This document shows, in pieces, positions 8,394-17,718 of a stretch of 64,000 nucleotides of DNA. The position numbers and the translations under genes are program-made. Numbering within the stretch: position 1 is the stretch's first letter; each line of letters begins with the position of its first letter. This DNA comes from CAVQZA01 sp963724805 (lineage in GTDB: Bacteria > Actinomycetota > Thermoleophilia > Gaiellales > Gaiellaceae). Under the pieces are notes generated by a model. That model was given only the letters and a program-made list of their open reading frames with translations, was not told the origin of the DNA and did not search any database. The stretch lies in NCBI GenBank assembly GCA_963724805.1, contig CAVRWA010000006.1:68081-132080 (forward strand), in the 5' to 3' direction.

Positions 8394-10949
8394 ATGAGCG
8401 AGGGCACGATTCAAATCCCGCTTGGTCGCCACCGCATCATCAGGCGGCCTCGGCTGACGCGCCTGCTCGACGACGCGGATGCAAGGCTGATCCTGCTCGT
8501 CGCGCCCGCCGGCTACGGCAAGACGACACTTGCGCGCCAGTGGCTGGCGGAGGGCCCTCGACAACATGCGTGGTACTCGGCCACCGCGCCGTCGTCCGAC
8601 GTGTCGGCGCTGGCACTCGGCCTCGCTCGGGTGCTCGAGACCGTGGTTCAGGGCCCCGCCGAGCGGATGCGGCAGCGGCTGCTCGCGGTGCCGGCCTCGG
8701 AAGAGGAGCCGGAGCTCGTGGCCGAGATCCTGGCCGACAGCGCCTCAGCGTGGCCCGACGACACGTGGCTGGTCGTCGACGACTACCACCACATCGGTGC
8801 CTCGGCGACGGCAGACCGGTTCTTCGCACGCTTCGCCCAGGCCTCGGGCATGAGGCTCCTCCTGACGAGCCGATCGCACCCGGCGTGGGCCTCCGCGAGG
8901 CAGACGACGTACGGCGAGGTGGTCGTGGTCGACACCGGCGAGCTCGCGCTCACACCGACGGAGTCAGCATCGGTGCTGGGCGTCAAGCATGACGACTCGC
9001 TCGCCGCGCTGCTCGAGGTGACCCAGGGGTGGCCCGTAGTAACCGGCCTCGCTGCGGTGAGGGGCGGCTCGGCCGTGCCCGACGCGCCGAGCGCAGAGGC
9101 GCTCTACGACTTCTTCGCCGACGAGGTCTTCAAGAGCGCCTCGCCGAAAGCCCGAACGCTGCTCTGTCGGCTGGCGTTCGTCTCGGCGCCGACCCTTGAT
9201 CTCGCCCGTCGCCTCACCGATTTGAAGCCCGCTGACCAGCTCCTGGATGAGGCAGTGTGTCTCGGCCTGCTCGAGCGCGATCGTGCCGCGCTTCGCATGC
9301 ATCCGCTCCTGCGCGACTTCCTCAAGTCGCGCTTCCGCGAGTACCCCGTCGACGAACGGGACGAAACGCTCGTGATCCTCACGGAACGCCTACAAGCCGA
9401 GCACGCCTGGGATGACCTGTTCGAACTGATGAGATATGACCCGGACCCAACAAGGGTCGATGCGTTGATCGCTGCGGCGCTTCGCGAGCTCGTTACGGAA
9501 GGCCGCCTTGGAACGCTTGTCGCATGGTGCGACTTCGCCGAGCACCAAGGGATCGAGACACCGTCCGTACAGCTGGCGATGGCAGAGGCGAGCCTGCTCC
9601 AAGGAAAGACCGAAGCCACACTCTTGCTTGCCCACGGCGCGGCCCTTGCACTTGGCGACGCCCATCCGCTCGCTGCGCGTGCGTGGATCGTCGCGGGGCG
9701 GAGTGCCTACTTCCTTGATTACTTCGACGAATCGCTGATTCCTTTTGCACGCGCTAAGAGGATTGCGCAAAGCGATGATGACCGGCTGGAGGCCGTTTGG
9801 GGTGAGTTCAACTCGCGGCGACTGCTGGGCGAGTCTGACGCGCAAGTTGCTCTCGCCGAACTCGGGCCGATCTGCGGAGCTGGAATCGACGGTGTGTTGC
9901 GTTACGCAACAGGTCGCGCCACGCTCGCGGAGCAGATTGGCGGACTCGAGGAAGCCCTGGAACAGAACCTTGCCGTGTTGCCCTTGCTCGCCAAGGCGAA
10001 GAATCCTGCAGTGAAAACAAGCTACCTAAACCTGTTTGGGCGGTTGCTGGTGGGGCGTGCTCGCTACGACGAAGCCCTTACCCAGTTTCGAACTGTGTTG
10101 AGCTTGGCGGACTCACTTGGATTTCGGTTTGTTCTACCGCACGTGCTGGTTGGCTTAGCGCACGCCGAGCTTGGGTGTCGGCGATTTGGCCGAGCAACAC
10201 GGCTCCTCGCACGAGCCGAGGCGGAGGCGCGCGCTTGCGACGACGTTCACAACCTGGTCGAGTGCGAGATGGTCCGGATCCGGATGCTGCTCGCACTTGG
10301 CGCACCAAGCGAGGCCCTTCGCCAGAGAGTGAGTCCACATGAGCGACTCGCGAGCCCAACGCAAGAGGCCGAGTTGGCAGCCGTAAAAGCTATCGCGGCC
10401 GCGTGCTCTGGAGATCTCGATGTGTGTGACGAACTTCTCTCAAGAGCGGACGACCGTCGATGGGGTTCACAAGCCCACGTATTGTGCTCGTGCGGTGTTC
10501 TCATTGCCGCACTGGCGCGGGGTGGCGATGCATCACACGAAACGAGAGCGGTAATCACGGCCGTCACGTCGACGGGATGGATTGACGCACTGATCACTGC
10601 TTGCCGCGCGAGTACGGGCATCGTCCCATTTCTCGCATCCGATCCATACTTCGCGCCAACAATCCGAAGCGCCCTCGAAAGAAGCCGCGATCACAACTTG
10701 CTCGGCCAAGCCTCCGTGCGTGAACGATCAACGCTCCCGCTGGAAGGACCGAGACTCTCGGGACGAGAGGAGGAGGTCTTCGCTCTCCTCTGCCAGGGAC
10801 TCTCAAACAAGGACATCGGCCGCGCACTCTTCATATCGGACGTGACCGTGAAGGTCCACCTTCGGCACGTCTACCGCAAGCTCGGTGTGAGAACCCGGCT
10901 CGAAGCGGTGGCTCGAGCCGGTGGCGTTCTGGACGACGACTTCGACTAG
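8394..10949 (+). CDS. Large ATP-binding LuxR-family (LAL, MalT-like) transcriptional regulator
   Basis: The 851-residue protein is a STAND-type regulator. The N-terminal NTPase has Walker A APAGYGKTT (Lys43) and Walker B WLVVDDYHH. A winged-helix and TPR-like helical region fills the middle (about 350-780). The C-terminal GerE HTH has LSGREEEVFALLCQGLSNKD, then DVTVKVHLRHVYRKLGV (about 790-845). Known members such as MalT bind ATP and a small inducer, oligomerise and activate transcription; the inducer here is unknown. From about 9.3 kb the gene is visibly less GC-rich than its neighbours. Its stop overlaps the stop of the convergent HD-GYP gene by four bases. Confidence 0.92.
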   Translation: MSEGTIQIPLGRHRIIRRPRLTRLLDDADARLILLVAPAGYGKTTLARQWLAEGPRQHAWYSATAPSSDVSALALGLARVLETVVQGPAERMRQRLLAVPASEEEPELVAEILADSASAWPDDTWLVVDDYHHIGASATADRFFARFAQASGMRLLLTSRSHPAWASARQTTYGEVVVVDTGELALTPTESASVLGVKHDDSLAALLEVTQGWPVVTGLAAVRGGSAVPDAPSAEALYDFFADEVFKSASPKARTLLCRLAFVSAPTLDLARRLTDLKPADQLLDEAVCLGLLERDRAALRMHPLLRDFLKSRFREYPVDERDETLVILTERLQAEHAWDDLFELMRYDPDPTRVDALIAAALRELVTEGRLGTLVAWCDFAEHQGIETPSVQLAMAEASLLQGKTEATLLLAHGAALALGDAHPLAARAWIVAGRSAYFLDYFDESLIPFARAKRIAQSDDDRLEAVWGEFNSRRLLGESDAQVALAELGPICGAGIDGVLRYATGRATLAEQIGGLEEALEQNLAVLPLLAKAKNPAVKTSYLNLFGRLLVGRARYDEALTQFRTVLSLADSLGFRFVLPHVLVGLAHAELGCRRFGRATRLLARAEAEARACDDVHNLVECEMVRIRMLLALGAPSEALRQRVSPHERLASPTQEAELAAVKAIAAACSGDLDVCDELLSRADDRRWGSQAHVLCSCGVLIAALARGGDASHETRAVITAVTSTGWIDALITACRASTGIVPFLASDPYFAPTIRSALERSRDHNLLGQASVRERSTLPLEGPRLSGREEEVFALLCQGLSNKDIGRALFISDVTVKVHLRHVYRKLGVRTRLEAVARAGGVLDDDFD

Positions 10950-12403
10950 CCGCCGATCGCCCGGATTGCCACGCGCGGCGTCAGCAGCTCAGGTGTGAAC
11001 ACCGGGGCTTCAGCTCCTTCGAGGACCTGGGCCTGACCGTCGAATTGGAAGTCAACCCTGGTGGCGAGCCGATAGCTCTCCGTTGCGCCGGCAAGAATCG
11101 CTTCGAACGCGGCAACGACTGAGGTGTCGAACTGGGTTTCGACAGCCTGGGCGAGCCTCAGCCTGGCAACGCGAGTCGGCATGGCCTCACGGTATGGACG
11201 GTCGGACGTCATCGCGTTGTAAGCGTCTGCGACGGCGAGGATTCGGGAGATCATGGGGATCTCGTCGCCACCGATCCCGTCTGGGTAGCCGTTCCCATCG
11301 AACCTCTCGTGATGGTGACGCACGATCGCGGCGATCTCGGAGTAGTCGTCGACCTTCGCGAGGATCCGCTCGCCTATCTCGGAGTGTCGCTCCATGACCC
11401 GTCGTTCTTCGAGCGTCAGCGCGCCTGGCTTCTCAAGCAGCCCGGGGGGAAGCCCGATCTTGCCGATGTCGTGTACGAGGCCAGCCAGGTGAGCCAATCG
11501 CCGGTCCTGCTCGGGAAGCCCCATACGCTCGCTGATGTCCTGCGCATAGATCGCAACGGCAGCGGAGTGACCCGCGGTGTATTGATCTCGGGCGTCGAGA
11601 GTCGCAACAAGCGCCGTCGCGAATGAGACGTTAGCTTGCTCGAGCCGACCGTTGACTGACGAAAGCTCCTCCGCGAGTTGGGTCTGCTCCTGGTACAGAA
11701 CGTACAGACGCTGAGCCGCAAGCGCAGGCAGGAAGAAGACCGGGAGGATCCAGATCGAGATCTGTTCGACGCCGAATGCAAGGAGCGCCACTACAGGAGC
11801 AATGAGTGGGACAGATGCGACAGCGGTAGGTGCGATGCTCCTGATGACCTCCATTGCACTCCCGCTTCCGCGAAGTTTAACGGTGAGAGCGGTGAATCCT
11901 AGATCCAACGATTCAGAAACGACCGTGCCGATGCATGTCGCGAGTACCACCGCGCCGAGCGCATTTGAGGTATGGCTCGCGACAGTCACAACTACAAGTC
12001 CGGTGATCGCTCCGGAGATGGCGCGCGTGTTCGTGTAGACGGCCCATTTCAGCCGAGGCTGGGGACTTCGGTTGTGTATGTCGCCGATCATCGATGCCGC
12101 GTAGACAGCCATGGCTGCCAAAGGTCCGTAGAGAACAGCGGCGAACAGAAGTGGAAGCCCGGAGATCGACACCTCCACGTCCGCGCGGGTGCTCAGCCGG
12201 ACGCTCGCCTGCTCAGCAACTGCCGCAACGACTGCGAGTGCAAGAACGACCCATGCGTCGCCGAGCGTGTACCCCGCCGCCAGAAGTGCGAGGAACATCC
12301 CGCAAGAGATCAGCGTTAGCGTGACGACGTAGGTGTACATCCGTACACCCGGACTGCCGAGCTGACGAATCACTCGAACGAACGGTCTGAAACCCTTACG
12401 CAC
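10946..12403 (-). CDS. Membrane-anchored HD-GYP domain phosphodiesterase
   Basis: The 485-residue protein has a multi-helix membrane region (about 1-230: CGMFLALLAAGY, AVLYGPLAAMAVYAASMIG, a helix ending in LPVFF), a short coiled segment, then an HD-GYP domain. HD-GYP landmarks are complete: HSAAVAIYAQDI, LVHDIGKIGLP, HSEIGERIL, HHHERFDGNGYPDG and AVADAYNAMTSDRPYR. Such domains hydrolyse cyclic di-GMP, so this is probably a membrane sensor that lowers c-di-GMP or a related dinucleotide. Start is GTG at 12403. Like the convergent LuxR gene it has lower GC than the window average. The short helical N-terminus resembles MASE-type sensors, which I cannot name exactly. Confidence 0.9.
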   Translation of the reverse strand: MRKGFRPFVRVIRQLGSPGVRMYTYVVTLTLISCGMFLALLAAGYTLGDAWVVLALAVVAAVAEQASVRLSTRADVEVSISGLPLLFAAVLYGPLAAMAVYAASMIGDIHNRSPQPRLKWAVYTNTRAISGAITGLVVVTVASHTSNALGAVVLATCIGTVVSESLDLGFTALTVKLRGSGSAMEVIRSIAPTAVASVPLIAPVVALLAFGVEQISIWILPVFFLPALAAQRLYVLYQEQTQLAEELSSVNGRLEQANVSFATALVATLDARDQYTAGHSAAVAIYAQDISERMGLPEQDRRLAHLAGLVHDIGKIGLPPGLLEKPGALTLEERRVMERHSEIGERILAKVDDYSEIAAIVRHHHERFDGNGYPDGIGGDEIPMISRILAVADAYNAMTSDRPYREAMPTRVARLRLAQAVETQFDTSVVAAFEAILAGATESYRLATRVDFQFDGQAQVLEGAEAPVFTPELLTPRVAIRAIGG

Positions 12404-12485
12404 ATATCCCCTTAGTCCTCTTGCGTTATCCCCCAGACGGGGTATACCATCACGCTGCCGTTAGTCCCCAAACCGAGGAGTCACA

Positions 12486-12551
12486 GTGCGCAAGTCTGTG
12501 ATCCGTATCGTCGCCCGCGGTTTCGTCGCGAGCGCTTCCAAGGGCTGGTAG
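12486..12551 (+). CDS. Candidate 21-residue peptide with GAGGAG ribosome site
   Basis: A GTG at 12486 is preceded by GAGGAG at good distance and opens a 21-codon frame rich in basic and hydrophobic residues (begins MRKSVIRIVAR, ends SASKGW) before a TAG. It lies in a 317-base gap between the HD-GYP gene and a second small LuxR gene and reads away from both. It could be a leader peptide, a small membrane-active peptide, or chance. No homology can be judged by eye at this length. Confidence 0.35.
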   Translation: MRKSVIRIVARGFVASASKGW

Positions 12552-12642
12552 AAGCCGTCGCAGTCTCCTTTTTCCACAACCTGTGGGCATCACCCTGTTG
12601 AGTGATTTCCACACGCTGGGGAAAATGGACTGGAAAGCTAGC

Positions 12643-12679
12643 AAGACCCGCTTCGCCGGGTCGCGGTGAGGCGGGTCTT
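12643..12679. terminator. Inverted repeat between the short peptide frame and a LuxR gene
   Basis: AAGACCCGC (12643-12651) pairs perfectly with GCGGGTCTT (12671-12679) around 19 bases. It lies downstream of the candidate peptide on the plus strand and downstream of the convergent small LuxR gene on the minus strand, so it may stop transcription from both sides. The stem ends in AA/TT but no longer T-run follows. Confidence 0.5.
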
Positions 12680-12720
12680 GTTCGCCCTCGACTATCTGTA
12701 GAACCGGTGGATAACCGGCT

Positions 12721-13050
12721 CTAGCTGATGATGCCGCGGCGGAAGCCGACGGCGACGGCGTGGGCGCGCGAGCGCGCCTGCAGCTTGGCGAGCAGGTGGC
12801 GGACGTGCGACTTCACCGTCTCCTCCGACAGGAAGAGGCGATGCCCGATCTCGCGGTTCACGAGGCCGTCCGAGATCAGTTGAAGGACTTCGATCTCCCG
12901 GTTCGTCGGCTCCTGCTCGAGCTCGCGCAGCGGGCCCGCGAACGGGATCACCTCACCGTTGCCGTTGCCGCGCCGAGCAGCCACCTCGTCGAAGCGACGG
13001 GTGTGCCCGATGTAGCGGCTCAGGATCTCCTTACGCTCGGCTGCGTCCAC
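12721..13050 (-). CDS. Stand-alone LuxR/GerE-type transcriptional regulator (109 aa)
   Basis: Residues 45-105 form a GerE HTH: EPTNREIEVLQLISDGLVNR, then GHRLFLSEETVKSHVRHLL. The N-terminal 45 residues (RKEILSRYIGHTRRFDEVA) are charged and lack a receiver aspartate, so there is no phosphorylation domain. Start is GTG at 13050. A second stand-alone GerE protein occurs at 8016-8273, so this stretch is unusually rich in orphan HTH regulators. It sits upstream of the peptidase/transport operon but in its own unit, and its target is unknown. Confidence 0.85.
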   Translation of the reverse strand: MDAAERKEILSRYIGHTRRFDEVAARRGNGNGEVIPFAGPLRELEQEPTNREIEVLQLISDGLVNREIGHRLFLSEETVKSHVRHLLAKLQARSRAHAVAVGFRRGIIS

Positions 13051-13129
13051 GGCCTTCCTATCGGTTCCCCTGAAGTCCCCCTTTAGAAGTACTCACTCGT
13101 CCTAGGGATCGACGCAGGGCGCTCGGGGC

Positions 13130-13687
13130 TCAAAACCGCACAAACATGCGGCGTCGGGCCACATAGTCAGTCGGCTCGACCTCCTCCACGACCCCGTTCA
13201 CGCCCTCCCGGCCGGTGGCGTGAAGGATGCGTCCGTCGCACAGCCAGAACGCGATGTGGTCGGCGAACGCATCGCCGTAGGTGACGAGGTCACCCGGCCG
13301 AACCTCGCCGGCGGGCACCTTCTCGCCGGCCTCTTCCTGCTGGTCGGCGTCACGCGGAATCAGACGCCCGAGCCGCCGGTAGGCCATGTGGACGAGCCCC
13401 GAGCAGTCGATCCCGAGCTCCGTCATGCCGCCCCACAGGTAGGGCGCGCCGAGATACCTGCGCGCCTCCTCGACCGGATCGCCACCCTCCTGCGGGCTCG
13501 GCTCGATCGCGTCGATCGCGATCCACCCCGGGTAGTCGTACGCGGTGCGGACGAGCGCCCAGCCGCCACGGCGCTCCTCGACCGACAGCGGCTCCCCGAG
13601 CAGCGCCTGGGTAACCTGCTCGGACGACGGATCGGGCTCGCGGTGGATCGGCGCAACCTCGAGCCGACAGGTGACGAGCCTCGCCAT
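13130..13687 (-). CDS. NlpC/P60 endopeptidase with SH3-like domain (YkfC-like)
   Basis: The 185-residue cysteine peptidase has an SH3b-like N-terminal half (about 1-75, with GGWALVRTAYDYPGWI) and an NlpC/P60 catalytic half. Cys is in IDCSGLVHMAY, His in FADHIAFWL and a further His in ILHATGREG. YkfC-type enzymes cleave gamma-D-Glu to diamino acid bonds in murein peptides; there is no signal peptide, which fits action on imported peptides in the cytoplasm. The ATG at 13687 is two bases after the stop of the ATPase gene, so it is the last gene of the peptide-transport operon. B. subtilis ykfC likewise sits behind the dpp dipeptide transporter. Confidence 0.88.
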   Translation of the reverse strand: MARLVTCRLEVAPIHREPDPSSEQVTQALLGEPLSVEERRGGWALVRTAYDYPGWIAIDAIEPSPQEGGDPVEEARRYLGAPYLWGGMTELGIDCSGLVHMAYRRLGRLIPRDADQQEEAGEKVPAGEVRPGDLVTYGDAFADHIAFWLCDGRILHATGREGVNGVVEEVEPTDYVARRRMFVRF

Positions 13688-13689
13688 AT

Positions 13690-14768
<1,079 letters not shown>

Positions 14769-14772
<4 letters not shown>

Positions 14773-15776
14773 GCCTTCACCAGGCGCGACCTGGTCCACT
14801 CGTCCGCAGCCACTGGGTTGAAGCACGCCACGTAGTGGCCGGGATCGACCTGGACGAGCGGCGGCACCTCTGTGTGGCACGACTCGATCGCGTAGCGGCA
14901 GCGCGGCTGAAACGGACAGGCGTGCGGCGCGTGGAGCATGTCGCGCGGAGCGCCCGCGATCGGCTGGAGCTGTCGGCCGCGCGGAGTGTCGAGGCGCGGC
15001 ACGCTCTGCAGCAGGCCAAGCGTGTACGGGTGCCGCGGTGCGCCGAACACCTGCTCGGCGGAGCCGGTCTCGACGAACGTGCCCCCGTACATCACGTTGA
15101 CTCGCTCGCACATCCCGGCGACGACGCCGAGGTCGTGCGTGATCAGGATCAGCGCCGCGTTCCGCTCGGCGACGAGCACGCGCAGCAGGTCGAGGATCTG
15201 GGCCTGGATCGTGACGTCGAGCGCCGTCGTCGGCTCGTCCGCGATCAGCAGCTTCGGCTCGCACGCAAGCGCCATCGCGATCATCGCCCGCTGGCGCATC
15301 CCGCCGGAGAACTGGTGCGGATAGTCGCCGATCCGCGCCTTCGCGCTCGGGATCCCGACCTGGTCCAGGAGCTCGGCCGAGCGTGCGTCCGCCGCCTTGC
15401 GGTCCATTCCGAAGTGGGTCTCGAGGGCCTCGCGGATCTGGCGCCCGATCGTGAGCACCGGGTTCAGGCTCGTCATCGGGTCCTGGAAGATCATCGCGAC
15501 CTCCCTCCCCCGCACCTGCCGAAGCTCGCTGTCCGACATCGTCAGCAGCTGGCGGTCTTCGAATCGCGCCGTGCCGGCCGTGGCGCGCCCGGCGCGCGGC
15601 AGCAGGCCGAGGATCGCAAGGGAGGTGACACTCTTGCCGCAGCCCGACTCACCGACGATCCCGAGCGTCTCGCCCGCGTCGACCTCGAACGACACGCCGT
15701 TCACCGCGTGTACGGTGCCGCGGTCGGTCCAGAACCGAACCTCGAGCCCGTCGACCGCGAGCAGCGAATCGCTCAT
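14769..15776 (-). CDS. Oligo/dipeptide ABC transporter ATP-binding protein (OppD/DppD type)
   Basis: The 335-residue partner ATPase of the OppF-like protein. Walker A GESGCGKSV, signature HQFSGGMRQRAMIAMAL, Walker B LLIADEPTTALD and His switch in LITHDLGVVAGM are all intact. The C-terminal PF08352-type tail contains ACPFQPRCRYAIESC. The ATG at 15776 overlaps the permease stop by ATGA and its own stop overlaps the OppF start, so stoichiometric translation is likely. Substrate is inferred from the operon, not from this sequence. Confidence 0.93.
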
Positions 15777-16684
15777 GCGCGCCCGCGCAGCTTCGGATCG
15801 AGCGCCTCGCGCAGGGCGTCGCCGATCAGGTTGAAGCCGAGCGCCGAGATCACGATCGCGATCCCGGGGATGATCGCGAGGAACGGCGCGACCTGGAGGT
15901 ACTCGTTCGTGTTCGTCAGCATCGCCCCCCACTCCGGCCGCGACGGATCCGGGTCGCCGAGGCCGAGGAACGCGAGCCCGGCCACGTCGATGATCGCCGT
16001 CGCGAGCGAGAGCGTCCCCTGCACGATCACCGGCGAGATCGAGTTCGGCAGGATGTGCGACCCGAGGATCGACCGGCGCGGCACCCCCACGGATCTGGCC
16101 GCGAGCACGAAGTCGGCCTCCCGTTGGGAGAGGATCGAGCCGCGGATCAGGCGCGCGAAGATCGGGATCTGCGTGACCCCGACCGCGATCATGATCTGGA
16201 AGAGGCCGGGGCCGAGCACCGCGACGATCCCGATCGCGAGCAGCAGGCCCGGGATCGCCAGCATGATGTCCATCATCCGCATGATGATGTTGTCGATCGT
16301 GCCGCCGAAGTAGCCCGCGATCGAGCCGAGCGTGACCCCGACCGACAGGCCCACCGTCACCGACACGACGCCGATGATGAGCGAGTAGCGCGCCCCCCAG
16401 AGGATCCGCGACAGCTCGTCCCTGCCGAGGTTGTCGACCCCGAACCAGTGCGCGGACGACGGGCCGGGGCAGCAGCCCTTCATGATCAGGCTGAGGTTCT
16501 GGTCCAGCGGCCCGTAAGGGGCGATCCAAGGCGCAAGGATCGCCGCACCCACGAAGCAGCAGACGAAGACGAACCCGACCATCGCGCCGCGGTCGCGGCG
16601 GATCCGCCGCCAGGCCTCGTGCCAGAGTCCGCCCGTCGGGACGGTCGGGCCGACAAGCTGTCCCTCGAGCTCAGCAATGCTCAC
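15773..16684 (-). CDS. Oligo/dipeptide ABC transporter permease (OppC/DppC type)
   Basis: Integral membrane subunit of 303 residues with six predicted helices (for example VGFVFVCCFVGAAILAPWI and VVSVTVGLSVGVTLGSIAGY). The DppC-type N-terminal region is followed by the ATPase-contact EAA loop around VLAARSVGVPRRSILGSHIL. A loop with CCPGPSSAHWFGVDNLGRD matches the periplasmic GTDxxGRD region of the family. ATG at 16684 overlaps the upstream permease stop by four bases. Confidence 0.93.
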   Translation of the reverse strand: MSIAELEGQLVGPTVPTGGLWHEAWRRIRRDRGAMVGFVFVCCFVGAAILAPWIAPYGPLDQNLSLIMKGCCPGPSSAHWFGVDNLGRDELSRILWGARYSLIIGVVSVTVGLSVGVTLGSIAGYFGGTIDNIIMRMMDIMLAIPGLLLAIGIVAVLGPGLFQIMIAVGVTQIPIFARLIRGSILSQREADFVLAARSVGVPRRSILGSHILPNSISPVIVQGTLSLATAIIDVAGLAFLGLGDPDPSRPEWGAMLTNTNEYLQVAPFLAIIPGIAIVISALGFNLIGDALREALDPKLRGRA

Positions 16685-17685
16685 GAGACTCGGATCCTCG
16701 GGTTCAGGAAGCCGTAGGAGAGGTCGACGATCAGGTTGACGAACACGAACACGATCGCGAGGAAGAGGACGCCGCCCTGGATCACCGGGTAGTCGCGGTT
16801 GAAGATCGCCTGGGCGAGCCAGGAGCCCATGCCCGGGATCGCGAAGACCGTCTCGGTGAGCACGGCCCCGCCGAGCAGGAGGCCGACCTGGAGGCCGATG
16901 ATCGTCACGACCGGCAGGAGCGCGTTGCGCATCACGTGACGCCGGTCGACGATCCCCGGTGACATCCCCTTCGCGCGGGCCGTGCGCACGTAGTCCTCGT
17001 TCTGCACGTCGAGCGCGGACGCGCGCGTGATCCGCGCGATGATCGCGAGCGGGATCGAGCCGAGCGCGATCGCGGGCAGGATCAGGTGCTTGGTCGCGTC
17101 CCAGGCAGCGTTGAAGTTGAACGTCACGATCCCGTCGAGGACGTAGAACCCAGTCGGGTGCTGCGCGTCGATCAGCACGTCCTGTCGGCCCACGCTCGGC
17201 AGCCAGCCGAGCCGCACCGAGAAGATGTACTTGAGGATGATCGCGAGGAAGAAGATCGGGATCGAGATCCCGATCAGGGAGCCGACTAAGCTCGCGTGGT
17301 CGAACGTGCTCCCGTGCCTTTTCGCTGCGTAGAAGCCGAGCGGCAGGCCCAGGCTCAGAGCGAAGATCATCGCCGCGAAGGCGAGCTCCACGGTCGCCGG
17401 GAACCGCTCCCTGATCTCGGTCGTGACGGGCCGGCGCGAGGAGATGCTGATGCCGAGGTTACCCGAGGCGGTCGTTCTCACATAGGCCCAGTACTGCTTG
17501 TAGAGCGGCTTGTCGAGGCCGAGCTGGTGCCGGATCTGGGCCACCGCCTCGGGCGTTGCGCGCTCGCCGAGCAGGGCCTCGGTCGGCCCTCCCGGCAGGG
17601 CTCTGATCCAGAGGAAGATCAGGATCGAGAGCCCGATGATGATCGGGACGAGCAGCAGCAGCCGGCGGACTATGAACCGAAGCAT
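16681..17685 (-). CDS. Oligo/dipeptide ABC transporter permease (OppB/DppB type)
   Basis: Second integral membrane subunit, 334 residues, with the OppB N-terminus MLRFIVRRLLLLVPIIIGLS and the conserved block FLWIRALPGGP followed by an LG-rich periplasmic stretch. The EAA-type loop is in YVRTARAKGMSPGIVDRRHV. Six helices can be counted. It starts 33 bases after the binding-protein stop and is coupled to the OppC gene by a 4-base overlap, the usual order of Opp/Dpp operons. Confidence 0.93.
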   Translation of the reverse strand: MLRFIVRRLLLLVPIIIGLSILIFLWIRALPGGPTEALLGERATPEAVAQIRHQLGLDKPLYKQYWAYVRTTASGNLGISISSRRPVTTEIRERFPATVELAFAAMIFALSLGLPLGFYAAKRHGSTFDHASLVGSLIGISIPIFFLAIILKYIFSVRLGWLPSVGRQDVLIDAQHPTGFYVLDGIVTFNFNAAWDATKHLILPAIALGSIPLAIIARITRASALDVQNEDYVRTARAKGMSPGIVDRRHVMRNALLPVVTIIGLQVGLLLGGAVLTETVFAIPGMGSWLAQAIFNRDYPVIQGGVLFLAIVFVFVNLIVDLSYGFLNPRIRVS

Positions 17686-17718
17686 CGATTCAGTCCGCCG
17701 GCTGCCTGATTACTCCTC

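Noticed and set aside
8405..8425. GATTCAAATCCCGC resembling a tRNA T loop
   Set aside because: It is inside the coding start of the MalT-like regulator, with no cloverleaf around it.
10946..10949. Possible frameshift or fusion where the LuxR and HD-GYP genes meet
   Set aside because: Both proteins are full length with intact C-termini; the 4-base overlap of convergent stops is simple compact packing.
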